From positions 124,001 to 188,000 of the forward strand of contig NZ_KQ949033.1 of assembly GCF_001514285.1 (NCBI RefSeq): DNA of 64,000 nucleotides. Reading direction: 5' to 3'. Positions within the stretch are counted from its first letter, which is position 1; every line of letters begins with the position of its first letter. The notes beneath the pieces were generated by a model. It saw only the letters and a program-made list of their open reading frames with translations, was not told the origin of the DNA and made no database searches. Positions 31,215-40,179 of the stretch are shown here, in pieces. Source of the stretch: Streptomyces sp. DSM 15324. Lineage in GTDB: Bacteria; Actinomycetota; Actinomycetes; Streptomycetales; Streptomycetaceae. Position numbers and translations under genes: made by a program.

Positions 31215-32570
31215 TCAACGCAGCCCCGCGAGCGCCGGTTCCACGGCGCGGTGGAACGTCGGGTACGTGTAGATCATGTGCCGCAACCGCTCCACCGGGA
31301 CCTCCGCGTGCACGGCGACGTTCAGGCCGTACAGCAGCTCGCCGCCCGCGGGGCCGGCCGAGGTCGCGCCGACCAGGACGCCCCGGTCGGTGTCCTCGAC
31401 GAGTTTGAGGAAGCCCTCGCCGCCCGGTCCGTGGATCCAGCCGCGGGTCGAGGCGGAGAGCGGGACCGACGACGTACGCACCCGCAGTCCCCGCTCGCGG
31501 GCCTGGCGCTCGGTGAGGCCCACGGCCGCGATCTCGGGATCGGTGAAGGTGACCCGGGGCAGGGCGCGGTAGTCGGCCTCGGGGCCCGGCTCGCCGAGGA
31601 TGTCGCGGACCGCGATCTGCGCCTGGTACATGGCGACATGGGTGAAGGACCCGCGCCCGGTGAGGTCGCCGACCGCCCACAGGCCGTCCGCCGCCCGCAT
31701 CCGTCCGTCCGTCGGGACCGCCGCGGCCGCGGGGTCGAGCCCGACCGTCTCCACGCCGATGCCCCCGAGATCGGCATACCGGCCCGCCGCCACCAGCAGA
31801 CGCTCGGCGCGCAGCTCCTCGTCCGCGACCCGCACGACGAACCCGGTCTGTCCGTAGGTGACCTGACGGGCCCTCACCCCGGTCAGGACCGTCACGCCAT
31901 CCGCCCGCAGCGCCGTCGCCGCCAGCTCCCCCGCCTCCGGCTCCTCGTGCGCCAGCAGCCGCTCGCGCCCCTCCAGCACCGTGACCCGGCAGCCGAACCG
32001 GGCGAAGACCTGGGCCACTTCGACGCCCACCGCGCCGCCGCCCAGCACGATCATCGACGCGGGCAGCTCCGCGGCGGCCACCGCGTCGCGGTTGGTCCAG
32101 TACGGGGTCCCGGAAAGCCCCGGCACGGACGGGATCCGGGGACGTCCGCCGGTGGCGAGCACCACCCCCCGGCGGGCCCCGAAGGTGCGGTCCCCGACGG
32201 TCACCCGGCGCTCCCCTGCGAGGCGTCCGGTGCCCCGGACCAGCCGGCCGCCCTTGCCCTCCAGCCGTTCGGCCGCGACCTGGTCGTTCCAGTCGTCGGT
32301 GGCCTCGCGCCGGATGCGGTCGGAGACCCTCGGCCAGTCGGGCGTCACGCTCGCCGGGCCCGCCAGCGCGGGCGCCCGGCACGCCTCGGCGACCAGGTTC
32401 GCGGCCCGGATCATCATCTTGCTGGGCACACAGCCCCAGTACGGGCACTCCCCGCCCACCAGCTCCGCCTCGACGCCCACGACGTCGAGCCCCGCCTCGG
32501 CCAGGGTGCCCGCGACATGCTCGCCGCCCGGCCCCAGACCCACGACGACCACGTCCACCCGCTCGTCCAT
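31215..32570 (-). CDS. FAD-dependent pyridine nucleotide-disulfide oxidoreductase
   Basis: A 451-residue class I disulfide reductase of the dihydrolipoamide dehydrogenase/mercuric reductase group. The N-terminal FAD motif is VVVGLGPGGEHVAG. The redox pair is in GGECPYWGCVPSK, with the unusual CPYWGC instead of CLNVGC. VLGGGAVGVEVAQ binds NAD(P), LWAVGDLTGRG is the second FAD motif, and the C-terminal IYTYPTFHRAVEPAL gives the base His. Substrates of this CPYWGC subgroup are not settled. It is a single gene, divergent from a methyltransferase-NUDIX gene. Confidence 0.88.
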   Translation of the reverse strand: MDERVDVVVVGLGPGGEHVAGTLAEAGLDVVGVEAELVGGECPYWGCVPSKMMIRAANLVAEACRAPALAGPASVTPDWPRVSDRIRREATDDWNDQVAAERLEGKGGRLVRGTGRLAGERRVTVGDRTFGARRGVVLATGGRPRIPSVPGLSGTPYWTNRDAVAAAELPASMIVLGGGAVGVEVAQVFARFGCRVTVLEGRERLLAHEEPEAGELAATALRADGVTVLTGVRARQVTYGQTGFVVRVADEELRAERLLVAAGRYADLGGIGVETVGLDPAAAAVPTDGRMRAADGLWAVGDLTGRGSFTHVAMYQAQIAVRDILGEPGPEADYRALPRVTFTDPEIAAVGLTERQARERGLRVRTSSVPLSASTRGWIHGPGGEGFLKLVEDTDRGVLVGATSAGPAGGELLYGLNVAVHAEVPVERLRHMIYTYPTFHRAVEPALAGLR

Positions 32571-32810
32571 GCCCCTGCCCTTCCCGTGCCCGCGCCCTCG
32601 CGCGTACGGCCGCACGTCCGACCGCCCGGCCCGCCGCACCCCGACGCTAGGGCCCGCCGGGGCACCGCTCGTGTCCCTGGGTGCACGGGCGCCGACCTCT
32701 GCGCGCACGCCGCGCCCCCGGAGCCGCCCGAGGACACCGGGTGATTGCCGGCCGCCCGGCCCGGTAAGAATCGCCGGGTCCGTCGACCGTCGCCCCCCGG
32801 AGGCCCGCCG

Positions 32811-34013
32811 ATGCCCGAACCCGTCACGCCCCCCGGACCCGAGCCGGTCAACGCCGCGGCCTGGCAGGCGTACGCGGTCCACCATCTGCGGCGCGGCACC
32901 GTCCTGGCGGAGGCGGAGCGGATCGACTGGGGCTTCCCGGGCGCCGGACCGGACGAGTCGTTCCTCGGGGAGCTGACGGGGCGGCGGGTGCTGGACCTCG
33001 GCTGCGGCACGGGCCGGCACGCCGCCCGGCTGGTGCGCGCGTACGGCGCGGAGGTGGACGCGGTGGACCTCGCGCCGGGCCAGATCGAACGGGCCCGCGC
33101 CCGGTACGGCTCCCTGCCCGGTCTGCGCCTGGTCCAGTCGGACGCCGTCGCCCATCTGCGGGACTGCGCGCCGTACGACGTGATCTACGCCGTCAACGCC
33201 GTGCCGTACGTCGATCCCCGCCGGCTGCTGCCCGCGCTGGCCACCGCTCTGAAGCCCGGCGGGACGCTGTGCTTCAGCGTGCTGCACACCAACTCGGCCG
33301 GGCGGGGGCCGGGTTCGGAGTTCGCCGCCCGGCCGGAGGTCCTGCGGTTCGCGGGCGGCGGCGAGGCGACGGTGCGGATGTGGGTGCTCGGCACCGACGT
33401 GTGGGAGGACCTGCTCACCGGTCACGGTCTGCGCGTCGAGCGGGTGGAGACGGTCGCCGCCCCCGACCCGGCCGTCAACCGCGCCTCCTACCGGGTGTTC
33501 CGGGCCCGCCGCCCGCTGCGGATCTCCGCCCGCCCCCGCACCGCGCACCCGCCCGTGGCGCACGCGGCCCTCGGCGTGGGGGCCATCCTGCACGGTCCCC
33601 GGGGACTGCTGCTCGGCCGTCACCGCCGGGGCACCTGGGAGCTGCCCGGCGGGACGGTGGAGCCCGGGGAGTCCCTGGAGGAGACGGTCGTGCGGGAGCT
33701 GCGCGAGGAGACCGGGCTGCGCGCGGACCCGGCGGACGTACGGCTCCTCGGCACCAGCCTGGACCGGGTCGGGGACGTGGTGCGGATGACGGTCGGCGCC
33801 GTGGTCGAGCGGTGGACGGGCGACGCGGCCGACCAGCCGGGCGAGAGCGTCGGCGACTGGCGCTGGTATCCGCTGGACCGGCTGCCGCCGTCCCTGTTCG
33901 AGTGCAGCGCCCAGTCCCTGACCGCCTGGCGCCCGGACCTGCCGATCGACCACGCCCCGGCCCGTTTCACGCCCTACGCGGCCCCCGTGGCCGCTCCCCC
34001 GCCCGTGGGCTGA
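32811..34013 (+). CDS. fused SAM methyltransferase - NUDIX hydrolase
   Basis: A 400-residue two-domain protein. Residues about 45-235 are a class I methyltransferase with motif I VLDLGCGTGRHAARL, the acidic VDAVDLAPGQIERAR, and DVIYAVNAVPY. Residues about 245-385 are a NUDIX domain with the complete box GGTVEPGESLEETVV then RELREETGL. CGGAGG lies 7 bases upstream of ATG 32811. The two activities in one chain suggest that a methylated nucleotide or a methylation by-product is hydrolysed, but neither substrate can be read from sequence. The frame is continuous and both active sites look intact, so it is a true fusion rather than readthrough of two genes. Confidence 0.87.
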   Translation: MPEPVTPPGPEPVNAAAWQAYAVHHLRRGTVLAEAERIDWGFPGAGPDESFLGELTGRRVLDLGCGTGRHAARLVRAYGAEVDAVDLAPGQIERARARYGSLPGLRLVQSDAVAHLRDCAPYDVIYAVNAVPYVDPRRLLPALATALKPGGTLCFSVLHTNSAGRGPGSEFAARPEVLRFAGGGEATVRMWVLGTDVWEDLLTGHGLRVERVETVAAPDPAVNRASYRVFRARRPLRISARPRTAHPPVAHAALGVGAILHGPRGLLLGRHRRGTWELPGGTVEPGESLEETVVRELREETGLRADPADVRLLGTSLDRVGDVVRMTVGAVVERWTGDAADQPGESVGDWRWYPLDRLPPSLFECSAQSLTAWRPDLPIDHAPARFTPYAAPVAAPPPVG

Positions 34014-34200
34014 CCGGTCCCGGTCGTACGCCACCACCATCGCCCTAGCACGAACCGCACGACGGCACGCCCGAATGCCGTGGGAAGACACCCGGATTCG
34101 TGGTTCTGTCACCCGTTCTCGTGGTGCCGCCCGCTTGCCTTCTGGCGGTCGGTCCCCTGGCCCGTGAGAAGGTTGCGGCCCCATCCAGTCAGGGGATTTC

Positions 34201-35430
34201 ATGACAAGACGTCATAACCGGTCCAGGTCACGCCGTACGGCGGCGACCCTGCTCACCGCACTCGGCACACTGGCCGGCGCGGTCCTCGCGGGGGCCGCGC
34301 CGGCCGGTGCCGCGAGCTGGACCCCCGTGGCGCCGGGCGTGACCTACCGTCAGTACGACGTGTCGGCCTCCGCCGGAGTCGCGCGTGTCCATGTGCTCGA
34401 CGTGGACCTGGCCGACAGCCGGGTGCGGCTGGGCCTGCTGTACCCGGGGAAGGTCGCCTCCCGCGCGTCCGTCTCCGCGATGGCCGACACCCAGGGGGCC
34501 GTCGCCGGGGTCAACGGCGACTTCTTCAACGTCTCCGAGACCCAGCACCCCGGCGTGCCGGTGACGGGGGCGAGCGTGGGCCCGGCGATCGCGGACGGCA
34601 GGGAGCTGAAGGCGGCGGTGCCGAACGGCCAGCGGTTCGGGCCCGCGCTGCCGCGGGGCACCAGCACCCGGGCGGTCCTCGGGGTCGGTGCGGACGGCCG
34701 GGCCCGGCTGGACACGCTGACGCTCGACGGCACCGTGACCGCGGCGCCGGGGCAGCTCAGGCTGGCCGGGCTCAACCAGTACGCGCTGCCGGAGAACTCC
34801 GTCGGCGCGTTCACCCCGGACTGGGGCAGCGCCTCGCGCCGACGGGCCACCTGTGGCACCGACACCAGCCGGGGCGCGCCGTGCAGTACGCGCACCTACG
34901 AGGTGACGGTCCGCGACGACCGGGTGGTGGCGGTCTCCACGGCGCCCGGCAGCGGGGCGGTCGCGGCGGGCACCACGGTCCTCGTCGGCCGGGAGGCGGG
35001 TGCGCAGCAGCTGAAGGTGCTGAAGGTGGGCGACCGGGTGACGGTGCGCTACGGGCTCACGTCGGGCTCGCGGACGGCGTACCGCTTCGCCATCGGCGGG
35101 CAGCCGCTGCTGACGGGCGGACAGCCGCTGGCGGGGCTGGACACGCACACCTCGGCCGTGCGGACGGCGGTGGGCATCGGTGACGGCGGCCGGCGGGTGT
35201 TCCTGCTCGCCCTCGACGGCGGGAGCGCCTACCGCAGGGGCCTGACGATCGCCGAGGTCGCCGCCGCCCTGAGGGACCTCGGGGCCACCGAGGGCTTCGG
35301 ACTGGACGGCGGCGGCTCCTCGACCCTGGTGTCCCGTCCGACGGGCTCGACCAGGGTCGGCGTCCGCAACCATCCGTCGGACGGGGTGGAGCGGTCGGTG
35401 GCCAACGGCATCGGGGTGTTCACCGGGTAG
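34201..35430 (+). CDS. secreted phosphodiester glycosidase (NAGPA) domain protein
   Basis: A 409-residue exported protein. Residues 1-38 are a signal peptide (RSRR-rich start, hydrophobic core, APAGAAS cleavage region). The mature part is the NAGPA domain with GVNGDFFNVS (about residue 100), LALDGGSAYRRG and FGLDGGGSSTL near the end, the acidic and Gly residues being the predicted active site. The family removes phosphodiester-linked sugars; bacterial members are linked to exopolysaccharide or wall polymers. One Cys pair (about 220-230) could form a disulfide. ATG 34201 follows CAGGGGA. It appears monocistronic. Confidence 0.85.
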   Translation: MTRRHNRSRSRRTAATLLTALGTLAGAVLAGAAPAGAASWTPVAPGVTYRQYDVSASAGVARVHVLDVDLADSRVRLGLLYPGKVASRASVSAMADTQGAVAGVNGDFFNVSETQHPGVPVTGASVGPAIADGRELKAAVPNGQRFGPALPRGTSTRAVLGVGADGRARLDTLTLDGTVTAAPGQLRLAGLNQYALPENSVGAFTPDWGSASRRRATCGTDTSRGAPCSTRTYEVTVRDDRVVAVSTAPGSGAVAAGTTVLVGREAGAQQLKVLKVGDRVTVRYGLTSGSRTAYRFAIGGQPLLTGGQPLAGLDTHTSAVRTAVGIGDGGRRVFLLALDGGSAYRRGLTIAEVAAALRDLGATEGFGLDGGGSSTLVSRPTGSTRVGVRNHPSDGVERSVANGIGVFTG

Positions 35431-35460
35431 GGCCGGTCCCCCACCGGGTCCCGAGCGGCC

Positions 35461-35655
35461 TCACGGGCGAAGGCTGCCGACGAGGTCGGCCGTCGCCGTG
35501 AGGCCGCTGTGGATGGTGGGCGCCATGCTGGTGCCGGCCAGGAAGAAGCCGAGCAGCAGACAGGTCAGGGCGTGCGAGATCTTCAGTCCGCTGTTGCGCA
35601 TGAAGACGACCGCAAGGATCAAGAGCAACAGCACCACGGAAATGGAAATGGCCAT
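35461..35655 (-). CDS. small two-helix membrane protein, conserved in Streptomyces
   Basis: A 64-residue protein with two hydrophobic stretches (about 4-20 and 29-46), a MRNSGLKISHAL linker and the end APTIHSGLTATADLVGSLRP. Proteins of this pattern occur widely in Streptomyces, often near conjugation or differentiation genes, with no known function. ATG 35655 has GGAGG seven bases upstream; a TTG two codons earlier would lie too close to it. It is convergent with the NAGPA gene. Confidence 0.75.
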   Translation of the reverse strand: MAISISVVLLLLILAVVFMRNSGLKISHALTCLLLGFFLAGTSMAPTIHSGLTATADLVGSLRP

Positions 35656-35771
35656 CGTCAACCTCCTCCATCACGTCCGCTTTCGCGGCGTTCGGCCGCA
35701 AGTGTGGCGTAACGGAGGGTTCGTCCGGGCGGCTGGCCTGTCGTCCGAACGGGTGGTGTCCGCGCCCCGGG

Positions 35772-36626
35772 CTACCGGTGTGCGTCGAGGAAGGCCTCCA
35801 GACCGGCCAGGTCGTCGGTGTTGAGGTAGTCGACGCCGGCCGCGAGGAGCTCGGTCCACAGGGCGTCGCGCTCGGGTCCGGCCAGGTCGGGCGTGGCCCA
35901 GAAGCGGACCTGCTGTCCGCGGGCGTGGGCGGTGTCCACGATCGCGCGCAGCCGGGTCCGCTCCGCCTCGGGGAAGGCGCCGGCGCCCGACCAGGTGAAG
36001 TTGAGGGTCCAGTTGTCGCTGATCAGGGAGGCGAAGGAGGCCTCGCTGGTGCCGAGGTCGATGAGCCTGCCGTCGTAGAAGGCGCGGCGGACGGTCTGGG
36101 CCGCCATGGGGATGCGGGCGGCCCGGTCGCCGGAGACGACCGCCGTGACGGGGCCGCGCCGCACCGTGCCGCGGGAGTACGTGGTGAACAGGTGCCGGTA
36201 GCGCTTGAGCAGTGCGTCGAGGGCGAGGTAGGTGGAGGATCCCTCGGTCTTGATGTCGATGAGCAGCTGCAGCGGCTGCCGGTGTCCCCGGTACACGGAA
36301 CCGTGGTTGGCCTTGACGCGGGCGGCGAGCGGGGCGAGGTAGAGGCCTTCGAGGGTGCGCGTGGGGTCGAGTTCGTCCACCGAGTGGGCGATGAGGAGTT
36401 CGCCGTCGACGAGGAAGATGTCGGCCTCGACGCTGCCGAAGCGGTGGTCGAGCGCGTCGAAGAGGGGGCGGGGGTGCTCGTAGTCGTTGTGGGCGTGGGC
36501 GCGCCACAGCGGGCGGGGTCCGTGGTGCCGGCCGTCGGCGAACGCGCTGCCGGCGGGCGGCGCGAGGACCGCGGCGGTGGTCGCGGCGAGACCGGTGAGC
36601 ACTCTGCGGCGGGCGACGTGAGGCAT
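35772..36626 (-). CDS. Tat-exported GDPD/PI-PLC-like phosphodiesterase
   Basis: A 284-residue protein. The N-terminus has a twin-arginine signal (RRRVLTGLAAT) with cleavage near residue 30. The mature TIM-barrel part shows AHAHNDYEHPRPLFDAL, SVEADIFLVDGELLIAHS and LLIDIKTEG, the His/Glu/Asp metal and acid-base residues of the glycerophosphodiesterase / PI-phospholipase C superfamily (AIM6-like branch), and ends with VDYLNTDDLAGLEAFL. It should cleave phosphodiester bonds of lipid head groups outside the membrane. ATG 36626 has GGAGGAA upstream. Monocistronic. Confidence 0.83.
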   Translation of the reverse strand: MPHVARRRVLTGLAATTAAVLAPPAGSAFADGRHHGPRPLWRAHAHNDYEHPRPLFDALDHRFGSVEADIFLVDGELLIAHSVDELDPTRTLEGLYLAPLAARVKANHGSVYRGHRQPLQLLIDIKTEGSSTYLALDALLKRYRHLFTTYSRGTVRRGPVTAVVSGDRAARIPMAAQTVRRAFYDGRLIDLGTSEASFASLISDNWTLNFTWSGAGAFPEAERTRLRAIVDTAHARGQQVRFWATPDLAGPERDALWTELLAAGVDYLNTDDLAGLEAFLDAHR

Positions 36627-36758
36627 GGTGTTCCTCCCTGTGGGGCGGGTTGGGACCACAGGGAGTATGGAGCCGTGCGGCCCCCAAGGAACCTGTGCCT
36701 GCCAGGAGTTGGCCGGACCGCCGTGGTCCGTTCACTCCTTCCGCCCCGCCGCACGGAA

Positions 36759-36784
36759 AAGCCCGCCCCAGGTGGGGCGGGCTT
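36759..36784 (-). terminator. hairpin terminator of the acyl-CoA dehydrogenase operon
   Basis: AAGCCCGCCCCA and its complement TGGGGCGGGCTT enclose two bases. It lies 23 bases after the stop of the minus-strand acyl-CoA dehydrogenase gene. The symmetric A/T ends would give a short U-tract on either strand. Confidence 0.75.
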
Positions 36785-36806
36785 CACCGCGGGGACGGCG
36801 AGGGAG

Positions 36807-37898
36807 TCAGGGGGCCTGGAGATCGACCAGTTCGGCCACGGCGGTCCGGTGGGCGCCTGCCGTGCCGTAGGCGATCGCGTCGGACTTGGCCCGCTTGAGG
36901 TACAGGTGGATCGGGTGTTCCCAGGTCATGCCGATCCCGGCGTGCAGTTGCAGCGCCTCCTCGGCGGTGTGTACGGCGACGCCCGCCGCGTAGGCCTGGG
37001 CGACCGCCACGGTGAGGTCGACGTCCTCACCGGTCGCGAGGGCGTCGGCGGCCCCGCGGGCGGCGGCCCGGAGGTTGACGACCTCCAGCCACAGCCCGGC
37101 GAGCCGGTGCTTGAGCGCCTGGAAGCCGCCGACGGGCCGGTTGAACTGCTTGCGCTCCTTGAGGTAGCGCACGGTCTCGGTCAACAGCCAGTCGGACAGG
37201 CCCAGTTGCTCGGAGGCAAGCAGTCCGGCACCGGCGCGCAGCGCGCGGCGCACAGCGGGTCCGGCATCGCCGACGCGGCGGCCGGGGGCACCGGTGAGGG
37301 TGACGGTGGCGAGGGGACGGGTCAGGTCGAAGGCGATCTGCGGGGTGACGGTCACCGTGCCGGTGTCGGTGGCGGAGACGGCGTACAGGCCGCCGTCCGC
37401 GGCCGGCACCAGCAGCACATCGGCGGCCGTCGCGTCCGCGACACCGGTCACCTCCCCGTGCAGGGCGCCCTCTTCGACGCGGACGGCGGTGAAGGCGGCG
37501 CCGGGGGCGAGGTGCAGCCCGACCGCCAGCGCGCCGATCGTCCGACCGGACGCCAGCCGGCCGAGCAGCTCCTCGTCTCCGCAGGCGAGCAGCGCCTCGG
37601 TGGCGACCACGGCACTGGTCAGATAGGGCACGGGGGCGACGGCGCGGCCCAGCTCCTCCAGGACGACGGCGACTTCGCGGTGGGTGGCGCCCTGGCCGCC
37701 CAGTTCCTCGGGGATCAGCAGGCCCGCGAGGCCCATCCCGTCGGCGAGCGCCTTCCAGGCCGCCAGGTCGTGCGGGGCGTCCGACTCCGTGCGGGCGATG
37801 ACACCGGGGGCGTCGCAGTGGTCGGCCAGCAGGTCGCGTACCGCCGACCGCAGTGCCTCTTCCTCCTCGGAGTAGAGAAGATCCGGCTGTGCGCTCAT
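36807..37898 (-). CDS. acyl-CoA dehydrogenase, second subunit of a probable heteromeric enzyme
   Basis: A 363-residue acyl-CoA dehydrogenase fold protein: N-terminal helical part with GMGLAGLLIPEELGGQGAT (about residues 55-75), a shortened beta domain, and C-terminal helices with VRYLKERKQFNRPVGGFQAL and LHAGIGMTWEHPIHLYLKR. Its start overlaps the upstream acyl-CoA dehydrogenase stop (ATGA). Adjacent unequal acyl-CoA dehydrogenase genes in actinobacteria usually encode alpha2-beta2 enzymes for bulky CoA esters (steroid side chains, branched acids); that oligomer is inferred here. Last gene of the operon, followed by a hairpin. Confidence 0.85.
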   Translation of the reverse strand: MSAQPDLLYSEEEEALRSAVRDLLADHCDAPGVIARTESDAPHDLAAWKALADGMGLAGLLIPEELGGQGATHREVAVVLEELGRAVAPVPYLTSAVVATEALLACGDEELLGRLASGRTIGALAVGLHLAPGAAFTAVRVEEGALHGEVTGVADATAADVLLVPAADGGLYAVSATDTGTVTVTPQIAFDLTRPLATVTLTGAPGRRVGDAGPAVRRALRAGAGLLASEQLGLSDWLLTETVRYLKERKQFNRPVGGFQALKHRLAGLWLEVVNLRAAARGAADALATGEDVDLTVAVAQAYAAGVAVHTAEEALQLHAGIGMTWEHPIHLYLKRAKSDAIAYGTAGAHRTAVAELVDLQAP

Positions 37899-39079
37899 CG
37901 GGCGAGGTCCTTCCACGCGACGTCCTTGTCGGTGCGCGGCTCGGCGGGCAGGCCCAGGACGCGCTCGGCGACGATGTTCAGCAGGACCTCGCTGGTCCCG
38001 CCCTCGATGCTGTTGCCCTTGGAGCGCAGGTAGCGGTATCCGGCGTCCCGTCCGGTGAAGTCCACCAGTTCCGGGCGGCGCATGGTCCAGTCGTCGTACA
38101 GCAGGCCTTCCTCGCCCCGGAGTTCGACCTCGAGGCCGCTGATCTCCTGGTTGAGGCGGGCGAAGGCGAGCTTCATGCCGGCGCCCTCGGGGCCGGGCTG
38201 TCCGGCGACGAGCTGCTGGCGCAGCCGCTCGGCGGTGAGGCGGGCGACCTCGGACTCCACCCACAGCGTGAGCAGCCGCTGGTGGAGGTCATGGGTGCGC
38301 AGCGCCGGGCGCTCGCGCCAGGTCCTGGCGACCGGGCCGATCATGCCGCCCTCACGGGGCAGGCGCATGCCGCCGATGGCGACGCGCTCGTTGTTGAGGG
38401 TGGTCTGCGCGACACGCCAGCCGTCGCCGATCCCGCCGAGGCGGCGGGAGTCGGGGATGCGGACGTCGGTAAGGAAGACCTCGTTGAACTCGGCCTCGCC
38501 GGTGATCTGCCGCAGCGGGCGGACGTCGACGCCGGGGTCGGTCATGTCGCAGATGAAGTAGGTGATGCCGGCGTGCTTGGGCACGTCCGGGTCGGTGCGG
38601 GCGATGAGGATGGCCCAGCGGGCGTTGTGCGCCCCGGAGGTCCACACCTTCTGCCCGTTGACCACCCAGTCCCCGTCGTCCTGCCGGACGGCCCGGGTGC
38701 CGAGCGCGGCGAGGTCGGAGCCGGCGCCCGGCTCGCTGAACAGCTGGCACCACACCTCCTCGCCGATCCACAGCGGCCGCAGATAGCGCTGCTTCTGCTC
38801 CTCCGTGCCGTACTTGAGGATGGTCGGGGCGGCCATGCCGAGGCCGATGCCGTTGCGGCGCGCGTCGTTGTCGGGGGCGCCGGCCGCCTCCAGGGCGGTG
38901 TCGACGACGCTCTGGAGCGAGCGCGGGACACCGAGACCGCCGAGGCCCTCCGGGTAGTGCACCCAGGCCAGCCCCGCGTCGAAGCGGGCCTTGAGGAAGT
39001 CGAGGCGGTCGGTGTCGGCGGGCGGGTGCGCGGCCAGCAACTCGGCGGTGCGGCGCGTGAGTTCGGCTGCGTCGGTCAT
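37895..39079 (-). CDS. acyl-CoA dehydrogenase, first subunit of a probable heteromeric enzyme
   Basis: A 394-residue flavoenzyme. LWIGEEVWCQLFSEPGAGSD with TRAVRQDDGDWVVNGQKVWTS is the FAD/substrate loop, TLNNERVAIGG lies in the middle, and GNSIEGGTSEVLLNIVAERV closes the active site in the C-terminal helix bundle. It oxidises an acyl-CoA to the enoyl-CoA, passing electrons to ETF. The start overlaps the stop of the quinone-oxidoreductase gene (ATGA) and the stop overlaps the next acyl-CoA dehydrogenase, so all three are translated together. Confidence 0.9.
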   Translation of the reverse strand: MTDAAELTRRTAELLAAHPPADTDRLDFLKARFDAGLAWVHYPEGLGGLGVPRSLQSVVDTALEAAGAPDNDARRNGIGLGMAAPTILKYGTEEQKQRYLRPLWIGEEVWCQLFSEPGAGSDLAALGTRAVRQDDGDWVVNGQKVWTSGAHNARWAILIARTDPDVPKHAGITYFICDMTDPGVDVRPLRQITGEAEFNEVFLTDVRIPDSRRLGGIGDGWRVAQTTLNNERVAIGGMRLPREGGMIGPVARTWRERPALRTHDLHQRLLTLWVESEVARLTAERLRQQLVAGQPGPEGAGMKLAFARLNQEISGLEVELRGEEGLLYDDWTMRRPELVDFTGRDAGYRYLRSKGNSIEGGTSEVLLNIVAERVLGLPAEPRTDKDVAWKDLAR

Positions 39080-40053
39080 GCCGCGGCTCCGTTCTCCAGG
39101 GCCGGGACGACGGTGACCCGGCCGGTGGTGACGCCGTCGCCGACCCGCTGCACGGCGGCGGCCGCCCCGGCCAGCGGCACGCGCTCGCTCACCAGCGGCT
39201 TGAGCGCGCCCCGGGCGGCGAGGTCGGTGAGCTGCTCGTGGCAGTGCTGGACCAGCTTCGGGTTCCTGGTGTTGTACAGGCCCCAGTGGAGACCGAGGAT
39301 CGAGTAGTTCTTCACCAGGGCGTGGTTGAGGCCCGGGCTGGGGATCGTGCCGCTCGCGAAGCCGACGACCACGATCCGGCCCTCGAAGGCGACGACCTTG
39401 GTGGACTGGGTGTAGGCGTCGCCGCCGACCGGGTCGTAGATCACGTCGGCGCCACGACCGCCGGTGGCCTCCTTCACCGCGGCGACGACGTCCTCGGCGC
39501 GCCGGTCGACGACCACGTCACAGCCCAGCTCACGGGCGACGGCGGCCTTGTCGGCGCCGCCCACGACACCGATGACGGTCGCGCCGGCCGCCTTGCCGAG
39601 CTGCACGGCCGCGCTGCCGACCCCTCCTGCGGCAGCGTGGACGAGCAGGGTCTCGCCGGCTTCGAGCCCGGCCCGGCGGTGCAGTCCGAACCAGCCGGTC
39701 TGGTAGCCGATGTGCAGGGCGGCGGCCTCGGCGTCGTCGAGCGCGTCCGGCGCGGACAGCAGGGCGGCGGCGTCCGCGACGGCGTACTCGGCGAAACCGC
39801 CGTACGGCAGGGCGGGGTTGGCGATCACCCGGCGGCCGTCCTCGGTCTCGCCGCAGATCTCCACGCCCGGGGTGAACGGCAGCGGCGGGCGCACCTGGTA
39901 CTGGCCCCGGCACATCAGCACATCGGGGAAGTTGATGTTGGCGGCACGCACCTTGAGCAGCACCTGGCCGTCACCGGGCGTGGGCCGCTCCACCTCGTGG
40001 AGCCGCATCACCTCGCTCGGCTCACCGTTCTCGTGCACTTGCCATGCCTGCAT
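39076..40053 (-). CDS. NADPH:quinone oxidoreductase / zinc-free medium-chain dehydrogenase
   Basis: A 325-residue MDR protein of the quinone oxidoreductase branch. There are no zinc-binding Cys clusters. AANINFPDVLMCRGQY and FTPGVEICGE form the catalytic domain, and LLVHAAAGGVGSAAVQLGK is the NADPH-binding Rossmann segment. GGRGADVIYDPVGG is also typical. In acyl-CoA operons such proteins may reduce enoyl-CoA or quinones. First gene of a three-gene operon with a palindrome over its promoter, so regulated, probably by a TetR-type protein encoded elsewhere. Confidence 0.88.
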   Translation of the reverse strand: MQAWQVHENGEPSEVMRLHEVERPTPGDGQVLLKVRAANINFPDVLMCRGQYQVRPPLPFTPGVEICGETEDGRRVIANPALPYGGFAEYAVADAAALLSAPDALDDAEAAALHIGYQTGWFGLHRRAGLEAGETLLVHAAAGGVGSAAVQLGKAAGATVIGVVGGADKAAVARELGCDVVVDRRAEDVVAAVKEATGGRGADVIYDPVGGDAYTQSTKVVAFEGRIVVVGFASGTIPSPGLNHALVKNYSILGLHWGLYNTRNPKLVQHCHEQLTDLAARGALKPLVSERVPLAGAAAAVQRVGDGVTTGRVTVVPALENGAAA

Positions 40054-40091
40054 GCGGTGCCTCCACAGACTGCTTCGTCGGGGTCCATCGC

Positions 40092-40108
40092 ATACTAAGC
40101 GGTCGCTT
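40092..40108 (-). promoter_or_regulatory. promoter -10 with overlapping palindrome, acyl-CoA operon
   Basis: On the minus strand TAGTAT (40092-40097) is a good -10, about 38 bases before the ATG. AAGCG-GT-CGCTT (40097-40108) is an inverted repeat touching it. Such CTAAGCGGTCGCTT-type palindromes are typical TetR operators at acyl-CoA catabolic genes in actinomycetes; repression is inferred. Confidence 0.4.
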
Positions 40109-40179
40109 GCCGCCGAGGGAACCGTGTCCGCGGTAACACCGTGCTCCGAGACTCCACCGGGTCGCGGGCGGCGACGCCG

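Noticed and set aside
34080..34140. Possible second PHO box before the NAGPA gene (GTTCTG...GTTCTC)
   Set aside because: The two GTTC cores are 12 bases apart rather than 11 and the remaining positions do not match the consensus.
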